From Spirogloea muscicola (lineage: Eukaryota > Streptophyta > Zygnematophyceae > Spirogloeales > Spirogloeaceae), in NCBI GenBank assembly GCA_009602725.1, contig WELB01000007.1:748013-812012 (forward strand): a stretch of DNA of 64,000 nucleotides, read 5' to 3'. Of the stretch, positions 51,170-62,805 are shown piece after piece. The notes beneath the pieces were generated by a model. It saw only the letters and a program-made list of their open reading frames with translations, searched no databases and was not told where the DNA came from. A program made the translations under genes and the position numbers. Positions within the stretch are counted from its first letter, which is position 1, and each line of letters begins with the position of its first letter.

Positions 51170-51484
51170 GCCCGCCCGCCCCCGCCCGCCGCCCCGCTGG
51201 GGACGGCGGCCCTAGTGTGAACGGGGGCGCGGGGGGCCCTCCCCCGCGCCGGCGGTTGGCCCAGCTTCTCGAAGGCCAGGAGGCGAGTCGCCGCTTCCCG
51301 ACAGCCGACGAAGGCCTCGCGAAGCGGCGCCGCGGGCCCGACGGGCGAGGCTGCGGATGTGTGTTGACGGCGCGCTGAAGCCGCCGTCTCCTTCGGCGCA
51401 CCTGCCTGACTGTCTCCAACTTGAAGCGGCTCCTTCTGTCAAATATTGTATGGCTGGCTGTTCACAGACCTTGACCATTCCTTT

Positions 51485-51592
51485 GGGCTGGGAGCAAACG
51501 CGGCAAGATTAACTGATGGCTGGGAGAGGCCAGCCCAAAGGAATGGGCTGGCCTCTCACAGCCATCACCAATCTGGCCGCGCTTTCTTGCTT
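51485..51592. repeat. Foldback pair of retroelement 3' arms
   Basis: Two arms of about 45 bp (GGCTGGGAGAGGCCAGCCC with AAGATTAACTGATGG on the left; GGGCTGGCCTCTCACAGCC with CAATCTGGCCGCGCTT on the right) face each other across about 10 bp. Confidence 0.75.
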
Positions 51593-51719
51593 GCCCCTTT
51601 GGGAGAGCCACTTTCCTCACGGCCCTTGCCTCCTTTAGGAGAGCCACTTTCTAGTCGACCTTGTTCGTTCTCTGGTTGGCTGGCTTTTGTGGGCTAGCTG
51701 GGATTTGTCACTCCTCGCA

Positions 51720-52330
51720 CCCCTTGTCAGCTTGTCTGCAGCGAGCTCAGACTCAGGCGTTGCATCAGAAAGCTGGTCGAGCCTTAGCTGGTGGCACAAG
51801 AGCTTCTCGATTGCCGTCCGGTATTTGGGCATCAGTTAGCGACCTCTATGTGCTGACTCGTGTTTACAGAGCGGGTCAGCTTCGCAGCAGGTGATGTACA
51901 CTTGTCACTGTACGTGGCCACACAGGCCCTCCATCACTTCATACACACTCCATTACCTTCGGATGAGTCAGCTCTCTCAATGATAATGAAGGGGGGGCAG
52001 GGCTGTGAAAGGCCAGCCCAGAACACTGGACGAGGATTCAAGGGCCGGAAGAAGACCGACGGGAAAGCGCTGACTCACCCTTAAGAGTCTGCCATCTAGT
52101 ATTCAGGCATCGATTAGCGACCTTTATGTATGGACCCGTGGTTACTGAGCGGGTCAATCTGATGTGGGTGATGTACGTCATTAGATGTACTTGCACTTGT
52201 ATTCAGCCTTTGTGGCCTTCGTTTGTTTCAAATACACGTAACCTTCTCTTGGAAGACCCCTTTGTTAGTTCTTTCATCTGGGCTGGCCTCTCCCAGCCAC
52301 CGCCCTCTCCTGGAAGAGTCTTTCTTCTCT
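51720..52330 (+). mobile_element. Two retroelement family-2 3' ends in tandem
   Basis: The first copy encodes LHQKAGRALAGGTRASRLPS and ends WASVSDLYVLTRVY near 51870, followed by GAGCGGGTCAGC and a 3' region matching 39070-39190. The second has a tail near 52095-52150 (SDLYVWTRGY-like, then GAGCGGGTCAATC). A family-1-like 3' region with GGGCTGGCCTCTCCCAGCC and CCACCGCCCTCTCCTGG ends the block near 52310. Confidence 0.6.
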
Positions 52331-54407
52331 TTTTTGGAAGAAGCTGCTCATTGTCTGCGTGCCCATGCAGAGGCATTGGTGCTTGGTTGCGTGTTCCATC
52401 CACTGGCCCGCTCCAACCAGCGCCTGGACCATCATCAGCCCGTTACTCCCGCTGTGGGACCGACTTGCGGAGTTGTCCTCGTCAAAGGTGCAATGAGTGC
52501 GCGTCCTCGCCTGCTTGCCTTCAACCCAATCCTTCCTGCGATTTGCCTTGCTTAGGCACTCGCAGAACCGGCCACCGCGCCTTCATGTGCACCACGCGCC
52601 TTCTCTTTCTTCACGACGAGTTGGCGCGCTCAGGCTAAGGCGGCCGAGCACGCAGACCATTGTCCGTAGGCACACTTGTTACGTTGGCCATCACTGCTCA
52701 CGACCTTCTGCAACCCAATGGCTGCCGTTGATGCTGTGGCAACACGTCACATAATAGCACGGCAGCAGGAGCCATCCGCTATCAGCCATGCTATATTTCC
52801 TCATATACATGCATAGGCACACACTGATTGCATCTTTACATTTTGGCGGGCACCTCCTTCTATTGACTCAGCAAGCTTCTATCTACAAGACTGGGGTCTA
52901 AAATTTCGGCATTCCCAGAAGGCCTTCTATTAGGGTCTACTCGCGCTTAAAAGGAGATTGCTTGTTTGGAAACTTTACCAATAAAACACCAACAAGCTCA
53001 CCACTTTCTGCCAAGGGGCCACAGTAACACCGCCATGCCTGGCTGCCAGCGAGGCAACTTCTCCCCTGCTTCCAGCTTGCGGTTGCTAAGTAGGATACAC
53101 TGAGTCGATATCCATAGCAGCCCCTTGTTCTGCCAAGGAAGTTGTGCGTTCATGTTGGGGTTCCCGTTGACTATCTGTCCACACGTACTGACCTTGCTAT
53201 TAACAGTCATCGCTCCTTAGATATTTGTGCTCTGGGAAAATTCCATTACTCTCCCAGAGTTGACACAGTGGCCGCCCAGACTGTGGCAGAACTGGATGCC
53301 GGGCTGGAGCCCCCGTGGACCATACCAAGAGATCCTTGGGGGCGGTGTGAGAGAGACCCTGGCAAGCCCTCACCCTCAGGCACTTGGGGATTTGGTTTTG
53401 CAATATGTGCTGCTCCCGTCTATCCCTTTGTCTTTCCTTGAGTTCTTGCACACCTTGATGGACGTACCCTTCTCATATCTGCATTTCGCGCTGAGGCTTG
53501 GCAATCTGACGCCGTCTATAGGTGCAATGCAAATTCAAGAAGACGAGCCGAACATGTTCTGTAAGAAGTGCCTGATGGCTGTCTATTTCTACTTAATTGC
53601 CTATGCAGGTAGATCTGCATTCATGAGTTTGCAATAAGATTGTGGCAGTGCTGCTACTGTGGCAGCAAAGAGGTGGACTACTCTTGGTCAAACATCCCAG
53701 ATGGACTACTCATTTGCCAAAATGGTAGCAGCACGACAATGATGTCATTGCCATCTTGTGTAACTAGTCTCATGTCTCCCAAGTAGCCCACCGCTTGATT
53801 GCTGCACGTACTTGCGACTTACTTGCGATCTCAGACTTAACGAGTTTTGTCCTACATCTCACTCTTGAGATCCATGATACTTATGCATTTTTGTTGCTGT
53901 GCGCCGTACTTACCTGGCTTCACTGTCAATGTCATCAATAAGGTCGCAAGTGTTGTAAGTGATACCTGAAGTCATGACATGGGTCTCGTGCCAGAAGCAG
54001 CAGCTGAAGCGCGGCCTGCCCGCGGATGCACCGCAAAGCAGCATTTGCGTCAACCCAATCTGCTGGGCAATCAGCAGGCCATATGGCTTCACCTTCGTCA
54101 TGTTGCCGTGAGGATGCTCACGGCCTCACTGGGCCTCTACTTCGAAGCGGTGTGTTCTACTCATGGAGACGTTTGCTGGCAAGATTTAATGGCGCGATTC
54201 CGCTAAGAAAAAGGTTCCGCCCAATAGGGCAGCCACAAACGGAACCCCGCGGTTCCCCGGCCCCCTCGCCTCCGCCATCATCCCCCCCGCCGCGCCCTGC
54301 GGCGCAGGGCGCGGCGAGGCTGGCGCGCGCCCCTCCGGCGAAGCCCCACCGCCTCCGCCGCCGCAAGGCCCGGCCAACGCCGAGAGCTCGGCCGCGTCGC
54401 GGCCGCT
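52331..54407. other. Gene-poor stretch with one retroelement tail
   Basis: 53040-53102 encodes NFSPASSLRLLSRIH and a stop, the family tail motif. Open frames at 53142-53441 and 53227-53637 are unsupported by any domain or splice pattern. The rest shows nothing to about 54180, where the GC-rich leader of QCR10 begins. Confidence 0.4.
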
Positions 54408-54793
54408 ATGTCGTCGCTCCTGCGGCCGCTGTTGCGCGCCATCCCGCCGGCCATGCGCCCGCAGTACGAGGACGTGAGCGGCGCCGTGCTGTGGGGCACC
54501 ACCGCCGCCGTCGGGGCCCTGTGGCTCGTCCAGGTGTGGGCCTAACGTCTAGGGTTTAGGGTTTTTGGGTTTAGGGTTCCTCCCCACTGCGCCCCGCGGA
54601 GCGCCTGCCGGCCTCCAGCAGGGTGCCCGAGACGAGGTCTGGCTTGCCAAGGGCCCGTTGCTTCGGACGCCATTGCGCCTCTGGAGCTCACACCACTGCT
54701 GTTGTGCTTCGTCGCCCGCAGCCATTTGGGTGGATCAAGGACCAGATCTACCCACCGAAGGGGGACGACGAGGGGAAGAAGGATGACTCCTGA
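54408..54793 (+). CDS. QCR10: Cytochrome bc1 complex subunit 10 (QCR10)
   Basis: Two exons, 54408-54533 and 54722-54793, joined in phase 0, encode 65 residues. QCR10 is a small single-helix subunit of mitochondrial complex III. The pattern SGAVLWGTTAAVGALWLVQ followed by PFGWIKDQIYPP matches plant QCR10 (AAAAGAIWVVQPFGWIKKTF), including the helix and the PFGWIK motif right after it; the intron falls exactly between Q and P. The start MSSLLRPLLRAIPPAMRPQ is basic, as expected at a matrix-facing N-terminus. The tail is charged (DDEGKKDDS), an extension relative to plants. Confidence 0.85.
54550..54578. repeat. TTTAGGG-like telomeric motif in intron
   Basis: AGGGTTTAGGG, TTTTTGGG and TTTAGGG occur in a row within the QCR10 intron, two exact plant-type units plus variants. 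A single GGTTTAGGG also occurs near 7967. Confidence 0.8.
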
Positions 54794-55526
54794 CGAGGAG
54801 CGACAGCAGCAGTGGGGAGCTCACTGCTGATGCAGACCCTGCTAGACCTTCAACCAGTGCCTGACTTGCAGCTCCTATACCTAGCTCGACGACCTTGCGA
54901 GAACAGCCATGAGCAGGAACTGCTTGTGAACAATGAGTCCACGGCAGAATGATGCCCGTGGCAAAAGGCTGCCCACAAGGAAGCCCACATACTGCTGTGA
55001 CCAAAGTAAAAGTCGTGCAGCTGGTACCAATCACGTGTTGTGAGACTTATCTGGTGTCTCTGTAGATGTGCTTGCACTTTCAATCGAGAAAATGCTCAGT
55101 GAGCCTGAGGAGCTCAATGTCTCACCCTAGATATGTCAGGCGCTCATCCAACCAGTCGACTCTGGCACTAAGCTAATAAACCGTCGTTGTCTTTGTGGCT
55201 ATACACAAAGCTTAATTAGAGGCATCCACATGAACACAAGTGAAGAGGTTCGCATCCGTTGAGACACCCTTCAATATGAAAACCGAGCAATGCAACTGCT
55301 GCGCTCTGCTCTGCTAACCAGGTAATCTCCTCTGCTATCAGATTCGGTGAGGGGCCAAGACCGCTGATGTAGGCAGTGCTGTGAGATTATGCCGCCCTGA
55401 TCATGGTAGGAGGCGATCATAGCAACATCCAATAGCAGTTGTATGGCCAGGGACGGAAAGCATGTAGGATGTCTGCAAACGGGGAAGAGAGCAAAGGCAA
55501 GCAGGGCATGGGTGCCAGGTAGCAAT
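54794..55526. other. Intergenic, convergent 3' ends of QCR10 and DUF427 gene
   Basis: About 730 bp with no supported gene, repeat or RNA; moderately AT-rich, as expected of untranslated and spacer DNA. Confidence 0.45.
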
Positions 55527-56386
55527 CTACCAGCCCCAGGAACCTGGGGCACCCTTAACAGGACCAACAATGTCAGAGGTGACCCAGCCACCATAGAACC
55601 CGCCTGGTTGCGGCTGTGCCTTCTCATCTCCAACATAGCAAGCATCCATGGGGCTTGCATAGAACGCAATGTAGCCCTGCATGGGCTTGTATGAAGAAGT
55701 GATGCTCTCGTAGCTCCAGCCAACTTTAGGAGCTGATTTATCCCCTACCTATAAGCAATAATCAGCACAACTGGCAGTCAGTACTAGCTAATTCAGCTGA
55801 GAGTCCCATGAGATAGTTGACTGAGCTGTAGGGGGGTATTTTGCCCGTCTGTACAGCCTTACTGAGAACGTGCCTCAAAGGATCTGAGGACTTACCTTCA
55901 CAGTCCAATAAGTTGCATTGCCCTTCCACTCACAAAATGAGCTACCTGCTGCCTTGGTTACGTATGTCATCTGAATGTCTTTGGGAGGTAGGTAGTACAC
56001 AGGGGGGTGGCTTGTCTCCAGAATTCTGTGGCGACCCACACAGGCAAGTGGCAAGTTGTTAGGATTCTCACAAGGACATGCTTGGATGTGTGGAAGCAGA
56101 AGGTCGTGAACTCCTCAATGCAAATTGTATAAGAGCAGCAGCTGATCGTATTTGAGACCTTCTAGCGTCCAGGAACAAAGAGAGTGACAGCAGAGCAGCG
56201 GGTTATCCAGGTTCCAGATTATCCAACTCTTCAAGCTTGCCTGAAGGCCTCAGTAGTGTCTGCTATGGTCTCGCCATTGAAGATTATCCTGATGCGCTTG
56301 TTGACCCTCTCCATGCGGGGCGGTCGAGGGTAGTCCCATACAGACTCCTGGCCTGGCTTCGGCTCGACGCGCTGGACTGGCGCCAT
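55527..56386 (-). CDS. DUF427 domain protein
   Basis: Three exons, 56386-56241, 56025-55896 and 55748-55527, give 165 residues in one frame. The protein matches the DUF427 family: ESVWDYPRPPRMERV, RIIFNGETIADT, LETSHPPVYYLP, CEWKGNATYWTV and SYKPMQGYIAFYASPMDA. DUF427 proteins are small beta-rich proteins of unknown function found in bacteria, fungi and algae. The first intron starts with GC (AG/GCAAGC) and ends CACAG; only this join keeps the family sequence in frame (phase 2, restoring Arg). The chosen start follows the family; an upstream Met at 56578 in the same frame is less likely. Confidence 0.85.
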
Positions 56387-57526
56387 AGCCCCGGCCACGC
56401 TTAGCCGCCTTGTGGTCACGTGTGGAGGGAGGGACCTTGTAAGTGGTCTGTCACAGTCATAGTCCCAACAAGGACCAGTATATGTACGTGTCACGAGAGC
56501 GAGTATGAGCAAAGATCCAGGTCCAGCTAAGGACTCGTTGAGACTCCACTGCAGCCGTGCGCTTTGCAAGCCCACCATTGGAGAAAGCGTGTTGAGCTGC
56601 AGCTACTCTCGTTGGCTTGGCCTTGAAGGGCGCGGGCCCAACTGCAAAGCAGCCAGCTGTTCAGAAGCGGAGAAACATTGACAAAAGTCGGGAAGGTGCA
56701 GACCTCTTGGTGCTGAGGAGCAAGCCGCCGGCCCCAGGCCTGCGAGACAGGCCGGCCCGAGCGAGCTCTGCTGCAATCCTACGGGCCTTGGCAGCTGCAC
56801 CAGCTGTGGAGCAGCCGAGCCCAGCGGGCGATGAGGTGGGATAGAGGACGCGAGCTGCGGCCGGGACCGCCAGCATGCTCGCCAGCGCGGGGTCGCGGCG
56901 GCGGGCGCGGCGGCGGCGCCAGAAGGTGGAGAGACGGCGATCAGGCGCTGTGACGTTTCCACTGACATATGTGAGGCCCTCTTGACGGATGAACGAGAGA
57001 GCAACTATTCTTCCAATGGAAGGCAGTGGCAAGAGGAAAGGCGCGGTGCGAAACGAAAGGGAGGCCAAATGAAGCACATACTCTGTGAGGCAAGCAGACG
57101 AAGCAGCCTTCGCGAGAGTTGAGCAGCTTCGCGAAGCAGCTCTGCAAAGGGGGCGAGGCTGCGTAGGTCCGGCCCACAAAGGAGGGCCCAGTAGAAGAAA
57201 GCTCGGCCAGATTGACGGGTGGCTGTGAGAGGCCAGCCCAAAGAAGAAGAAGAAAGCCCGAAGGTATGGACCAAGTCTGAAGGAGCCGGATGGAGCCAAA
57301 AATGATGCGGCCGGGCGGCGCCCCAAGATGGAGGCCATCTGACAGTGGCGCCCACCCGCTTAGAAGAAGAACTGGCACTCCCAATCGGGGCAAGGGCAGT
57401 GAAAAGCCAGCCCGAAAAGAATTGACAAAGGTTCACAGGGGCCAAATGACGGAGGGGCATTAAAAGCGCTAAGCAGCTACGAAGGGGCCTGAAGATGCTA
57501 TGTCAGAACGGGGGAGGATGGACCAC
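56387..57526. other. GC-rich flank plus retroelement 3' pieces
   Basis: 56600-56930 is GC-rich with open frames on both strands (plus 56617-56844; minus 56880-56660); neither is recognised. 57200-57470 holds element 3' DNA: GGCTGTGAGAGGCCAGCCC, then AAGTCTGAAGGAGCCGGA and GGGGCAAGGGCAGTGAAAAG, in the orientation of the minus-strand fragment that follows. Confidence 0.4.
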
Positions 57527-57913
57527 TCAGTAGTTACGAGTGAGGAGCCTCAGATCCAACAGACTAGCTGCCGGAAAATTATCCCCCTCACAAAAGCTGG
57601 AGGCCGCAGCGAGAGCACGGCCAGCACGTAGATGCAAGGCGTGGGCCATGGACCGCTGAATGGAGACGGACAATCGCATACGATATACCTGAGCCCACGA
57701 GCCAGCGGCGTTGAAGTCAGCCGGCTCACCGCGCCTGCGGGACACGGCGCGCCGCGCAAGCCTGGCCAGCAGGTCGAGCCACTGGGACCCGAGAGCCCCG
57801 TGCACGTCCACGGCCAGGAGACCACCCGCTGGCACGGCCAACGTACAAAGAAAGTGGCCCTTCCAAAGGGGGCGACGTGCACGTACAAAAGGGGGAAGGC
57901 GCGCGGGGCGCAT
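57527..57913 (-). mobile_element. Retroelement C-terminal fragment
   Basis: The minus strand encodes AVDVHGALGSQWLDLLARLA, then RMRLSVSIQRSMAHALHLRA and a tail ending SLLDLRLLTRNY. It is related to, but diverged from, the copies at 21361 and 30946, so it is a third subfamily or an older copy. Confidence 0.65.
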
Positions 57914-57930
57914 GAAATGAAAAGGGAGGC

Positions 57931-58025
57931 CAATTCAAGCCAATACACAGTTCAAGCAGAGGCGAGTGCAAATTAAACAATTCAAGCCAATACAGTGTAC
58001 AGGCAGAGCCTAGTGCTAATCAAAC
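57931..58025. repeat. Degenerate 47-bp tandem duplication
   Basis: Units starting CAATTCAAGCCAATACA at 57931 and 57978 share most positions over 47 bp. 58030-58440 downstream shows no gene. Confidence 0.7.
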
Positions 58026-58637
58026 AAGGCTACATAAAATACGGACAATACAAAAGAAAGAAAGTGGCTCTCCCAATGGTGGCAAGAACAAGAGGCACTC
58101 CCAATGGGAAGGGCTATTTGACGGTGGCCGCGAACGTGCTGCTCCACCGGGTGCAGGTGGTCCTGTTTGGGCTTAATGACATCTTGTGTGGGGCCGGGGC
58201 CTAGGGCCGGCCTGGCAGAAATTCTCAGCGACCCTTGCGGGCCGGTGAGGGGGTTTGGAATTAGTTTTCAACCAGCAATTGACGCGTCTCGGATAAACCT
58301 CATGAACTGCGTCATTGCCCCAAGCGCAAAGATACCCCAACAGTTGTCGCCGCCGCCATATATAGCAACCCGTGCCGCAAGGCTGGACGGCGCGACCGCC
58401 ATGGGATTAAACACCGGCCGCCCACACTTAAACCCCTTCCTCCAAAAACCCTCGATCCCCAATCCCTCGTCTCCCCCGCCTTCCACCGTTCCTCCCTCCC
58501 GTCTGCACATTCCTTTCTTCCCTCTCCCTCTCCCTCCCTCCCCCCCCTCAGCAGCCGCATTCTTCTTCCTTTTCTCTCTCTCCCTCCCTCCCCTCATCTC
58601 TCCCCCTCCCCCCCCTCTCCCTCAAGAAGTGAGCTCT

Positions 58638-58639
58638 CC

Positions 58640-58684
<45 letters not shown>

Positions 58685-58685
58685 N

Positions 58686-58757
<72 letters not shown>
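58638..58757. repeat. (CT)n microsatellite in a pyrimidine-rich tract
   Basis: About 115 bp of CT dinucleotides with one N (58685), preceded from about 58440 by C/T-rich DNA. It ends 120 bp before the BPG2 start and so lies in that gene's promoter or leader. Confidence 0.9.
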
Positions 58758-58760
<3 letters not shown>

Positions 58761-58877
58761 GCCCCCGGGCACCCCTACCCCTCCCGCTCCCCGCCCTGAG
58801 GCTGATGTCGCTCAAGTCAGGGCGGCTGTGGATGCGCCTGGCAGCTGCCGGCGTCCCACCACAGTTGACAGGCGGCT

Positions 58878-61800
58878 GTGCTGAAGCGGTCCCCAGGAGA
58901 GAGGCTGACAGCTCGGCCTTGTCAAACTGCCACTAGCGTGTGTTCTTTCTGCTGCTGCCGCCGCCTGCCGAAGCTGGCTGCCCGGGTTGCAGCGCCGCTC
59001 CTGCGGGCCGTGTGGCGCAGGCGCCCCACCATGGCAATGGCGGCCACGTGCTGGCTGCCAGCGCCCTTTGCGGCGGCAGAAGGCCGATGCATGGCGTCCT
59101 ACTCCGCCTCCACCAGCGGGCTACCCAGAGCCAGCCCGCGAGCTCGCCGCGCCACCGGCCAGTGGCGGGCTGCTACGGCTGTCCCGGTTTCCGACGGCAG
59201 CAGCAGAGCCTCCGCTGGCACAGCCGAGATGGGAAGCGAAGGGCGGCTGGTGGGGGAGAGAGGCGCTGGCGGGCGCTCGCCCAAGGCCAGCATGCCGCGC
59301 TGCCCGGGCTGCGGCGTGCTGATGCAGGACCGGAGGTCGGACGCGCCGGGCTTCTTCCAGCTCCCGGCGGTGCGGGATGTGGTTGCAGACGGCGATGGTC
59401 AAGATGGCGCTAATGACGACCTGCTTCAGGAGATGGAGGATGAGGAGGAGGACGAGGAGGAAGTGGGAGGAGATGAGGAGGAGGAGGGAGGAGGGAGGCG
59501 GGAGGACGCCGGAAGGTGGGCAGCGGCCGCGACTGCCGATGTGGGCTTTGAGGACTTTGACGAGGCGGAGCTGCGGGAGGACCTGTATGGGTTCGGCCCG
59601 GCGGGCCCCGAGTACGGCCGCTGGGAGGATGCAAAAGATGGCCGGCGATCGCAGCTCGACGCATGGAGCCGGCTGTGGGACAAGGATGACGACGGCAGCA
59701 AGAGAAGGAGGCAGCAGGACGAGGCCACCAAGGAGCGGCGGCCGGCTGAGCGGCTCGTGGTGTGCGCGAGATGCCATGCCCTCCGCAATTACGGCCAGGT
59801 TAGTGACCTCCCCCATACCACTTACCTCCTCCTCTTCTATGTCGTCTGCCCTGTCCACATTCAGCACTCACTTTCACGTATATTGGAGGAGATCGAAGGT
59901 TCAGCTTCGCTAGCCTATACTTGACCATCTGGAGTGGACTCATTATGGATCGAAGCAAGCTACGGACACGGCCATGCTTCTTGCTGTCAAGCTCTCTGTG
60001 ATGCTTCTTGAGCCGCCAGTCTCTGCATCGTCTGTGACTGCGCAGGTGAAGGACGAGCGCATGGAGAACCTCCTTCCAGACTTTGACTTTGAGCGTGTGG
60101 TGGGTGCACGTTTACGCCGGGCCTATGCAGGGCGGCGTCGTCCTGTCGTCGTTCTGGTCGTGGATGCTGCTGATTTCGACGGATCGTTTCCGCGGCGCGC
60201 CGCTGCCTTCTTGGCGGACGCCGCACGGGAGAGGAGTTCTGGCGATGCAGCTTCTGGCAGCTCAAGCGCCAGCTCCACCACAAACGTGCCCCGCCTGGTC
60301 GTCGTGGCGAACAAAGTTGACCTCCTCCCAAGGCAGGCTTCGGCGGCGCGGCTGGAGGCGTGGGTGCGTCGGCGGGCGCGTTCGGGCGGCGCTCCACCTC
60401 TTGCAGGCGCACACTTGGTGTCGGCGCGCACAGGTACCGGTGTCGCTGCGCTCGCAGCCCGCCTGGCGCAGCTGGCTGGCTCACGCGGAGACGTCTGGGT
60501 GGTCGGCGCCCAGAATGCCGGCAAGTCGTCGCTCATCAACGCGCTCAGCCGATACCAGGTAAGGTGGTGCACCTCTCTCCACCGCTTCATACTCAGCTGG
60601 ACGAAGGAGCAACCAAATTGTGATGGCCTCTTGCATCATGGAACCTCCAGTACAGGAGCTTAACGGATGCTGTTCTCATGCTGCACGGCTGAACCTTTGC
60701 TCCTCATTGCAGCTGGACGCCAAGCCAACGCAGCTCACAGAGGCGGCTCTACCGGGGACGACAGTGGGCATTGTGACGCTGGCTGGCGTCCTCCCATGCG
60801 GGGCACGGCTTCACGACACGCCTGGCCTGCTTCACCCGCACCAAGTCACTCTGCGGCTGCACAAGGAGGAGCAGCGTGCAGTGCAGGCTCGCCGAGAGCT
60901 CCGGCCCCGCACGTTCCGCTGCAAGGTGACTGGCATCCCCCTTCTAAGTGCTTGTTGATTCTTGATCAGAGAGCAGCGGGAAGCTCCATACACTTGAGGT
61001 TGACTGTATAAGGTCATCCTTTCCATCGTTCACTATCTGGATTTCTTTTGACAGCTATGCGCATGCCAAGGGGGCTTGCTATTGATCGTGAATGGCGTTG
61101 GGAGTGCGTGACAATGTATGCAGGTTGGTGGCACGGTGCTGGTTGCGGGACTGGTGCGTGTCGACGTCATGGAGGGGCCCGCCGAGACCGTCTACCTGAC
61201 GGTGTGGGCCTCAGCCGCGCTGCCGTGCCACATGGGCCGCGTCGATCGTGCAGAGGAGGTCCTGCAGCGCCACATTGGTGGTCGGCTCCAGGTGAAGGGG
61301 CCTCATGTTGCTCGAAAGCCAAGGAGCTCGCCTGGCAGCTGCTCTGCGATTGCTCCATATTATATCGTGCAAGTGTACAGATTAAAAGTAATAATAATGA
61401 CATTAATAACATTGATAACAGTTTAATATAATCCACTAGCTTCAAGTACAACCCTTCAACTCCCGTGTATACCCTATTCTTCACAAGGCTTAAGTTTGTA
61501 TCATGCTATGGGCTATGAGACTAGGACTCTGGGAGCTAGCTCCTGATTCTCTGTACTGTCATATGCTTGTTTGCAGCCGCCGTCAGGCGGGTCTGAGCGT
61601 GCGGCAGAGCTGGGCGACTGGCGGCCACGCACTGTGCGGGTCCCGGGGGAGCGGTGGGATGCGAGCTCCACCGACATCGCGGTCGCGGGCCTTGGGTGGG
61701 TAGCTGTGGCAGTCAAGGGCGTCACGACTCTGCGTGTGTGGACGTACGAGGGCGTGGGCGTCACGACGCGCGAGGCGCTGGTGCCGGACCTCGCCGCCGT

Positions 61801-62047
61801 CCTCGAGCGGCCGGGCTTCAGTTCGGCACCAAGCGGTGACGGCGGTGGTGGCCGCAGCAAGGGAAGGGCAGGCAAGGGCGGTGCACAGTTCCGCGGTGAC
61901 TCGCTGGCTGATGCCGAGGAGGAGCAGGAGCGTGGCAGTGGGGCTGACAATGGGGGACAAGAGGGAGGCTTCGAAGCAAGAAGAGAGGTGGACCGCAACG
62001 ACCAGGGCCAGCTCAGTGGTGCCCAGGCGACAGTGGCGTCACTTTGA
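58878..62047 (+). CDS. BPG2: Circularly permuted GTPase, BPG2/YqeH type
   Basis: Five exons, all phase 0: 58878-59798, 60046-60558, 60713-60925, 61124-61291, 61577-62047 (761 residues). YqeH/BPG2 GTPases assist small-subunit ribosome assembly; plant BPG2 acts in chloroplasts. The zinc finger is CPGCGVLMQ with VCARCHALRNYGQV, split by a long acidic insertion (about residues 180-200). The GTPase motifs come in permuted order: G4 NKVDLLP, G5 SARTG, then G1 GAQNAGKSSLIN and G3 DTPGL. The C-terminal part (VVVAVKG-like region with WAVAVKGVTTLRV) ends in a glycine- and acid-rich tail. The N-terminus is rich in Ala, Arg and Ser and could be a chloroplast transit peptide; a later Met at 59031 is an alternative start. 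Confidence 0.88.
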
Positions 62048-62369
62048 AAGCAGCCACCAGCAGAGTTTCTGAGGCTCAACCATTGAACCTTATGGAGTGC
62101 AACCCGAGTATCCGAGGCCATAGTCCCAAAAGCTGGCTCGCTTGCATGCCATGCTGTGCCGGCAAGCATGGTCTGACATTTGTTGCTCTTAGTGGTCTGT
62201 TGAGGCTCACGGGCGGGTGCATTTGCGAGAGGTTTCCCATTGACATGCGCTGCGGGAACTGTCTGCCTCGTATGGCGGCCTCACCAGCGACTTCTGTCGG
62301 TCAGGAGCGTCACGGCAGCAGCGAGCTGCCAAATGTGGCAGAAGCTGGGCGAGGCCATGGAGCTGAGAC
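62048..62369. other. 3' flank of BPG2
   Basis: About 320 bp with no supported gene; presumably 3' untranslated DNA running into retroelement sequence. Confidence 0.4.
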
Positions 62370-62455
62370 ATAGAGTCTCTGGCTTTGGCCAGGGGACCCG
62401 CTTCCAGGAACCCAGTCTCTCTGATTTGAGGCTGCTTAGCAGGGCTTACTGAGTG
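62370..62455 (+). mobile_element. Retroelement C-terminal tail
   Basis: Encodes GFGQGTRFQEPSLSDLRLLSR then AY and a stop near 62452, the family tail motif, feeding straight into the foldback that follows. Confidence 0.6.
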
Positions 62456-62805
62456 CTTCGTAGCTGCTTCGTTTCTTTTCTGTGCTTGTTGTTCTTCGTA
62501 CTTCCCCTGGCCCCTTCTCGTCCTTTGTTCATTCTTTTCTGGGCTGGCTTTTTCCAGCCCTTATCCTTAGCACTCCGACTCCTTCAGACCTTGTCCATTC
62601 TTTTGGGCAGAAGGGCTTCGTATCTGCCATCTAGTATTCAGGCATCGGTTAGCGACATAGAGAGAAGAAGGGCTCGCCCATTGAGGATAGGGGCTGGAAA
62701 AAGCCAGCCCAGAAAAGAATGAACAAAGGACGAGAAGGGGCCAGGGGAAGTACGAAGAACAAGCAGCACAGAAAAGAAACGAAGCAGCTACGAAGCACTC
62801 AGTAA
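62446..62805. repeat. 121-bp foldback of a retroelement 3' region
   Basis: Arms at 62446-62566 and 62685-62805 are near-perfect reverse complements. Each runs from the stop codon (TTACTGAGTGCTTCGTAG) to a GGGCTGG-CTTTTT-CCAGCCC hairpin. The 118-bp centre carries pieces of two other 3' regions (CTTAGCACTCCGACTCCTTC; GGCATCGGTTAGCGAC). Confidence 0.85.

Noticed and set aside
53142-53637. Two overlapping plus-strand frames of 99 and 136 residues
   Set aside because: No domain, no splice support and no codon preference that favours one frame over the other.
58548-58815. Long Arg-Glu or Ser-Leu repeat proteins
   Set aside because: They are translations of the CT dinucleotide tract in different frames.
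62446-62805. Foldback read as a terminator or attachment site
   Set aside because: Bacterial-type terminators are not expected here, and the arms are explained by retroelement 3' regions.
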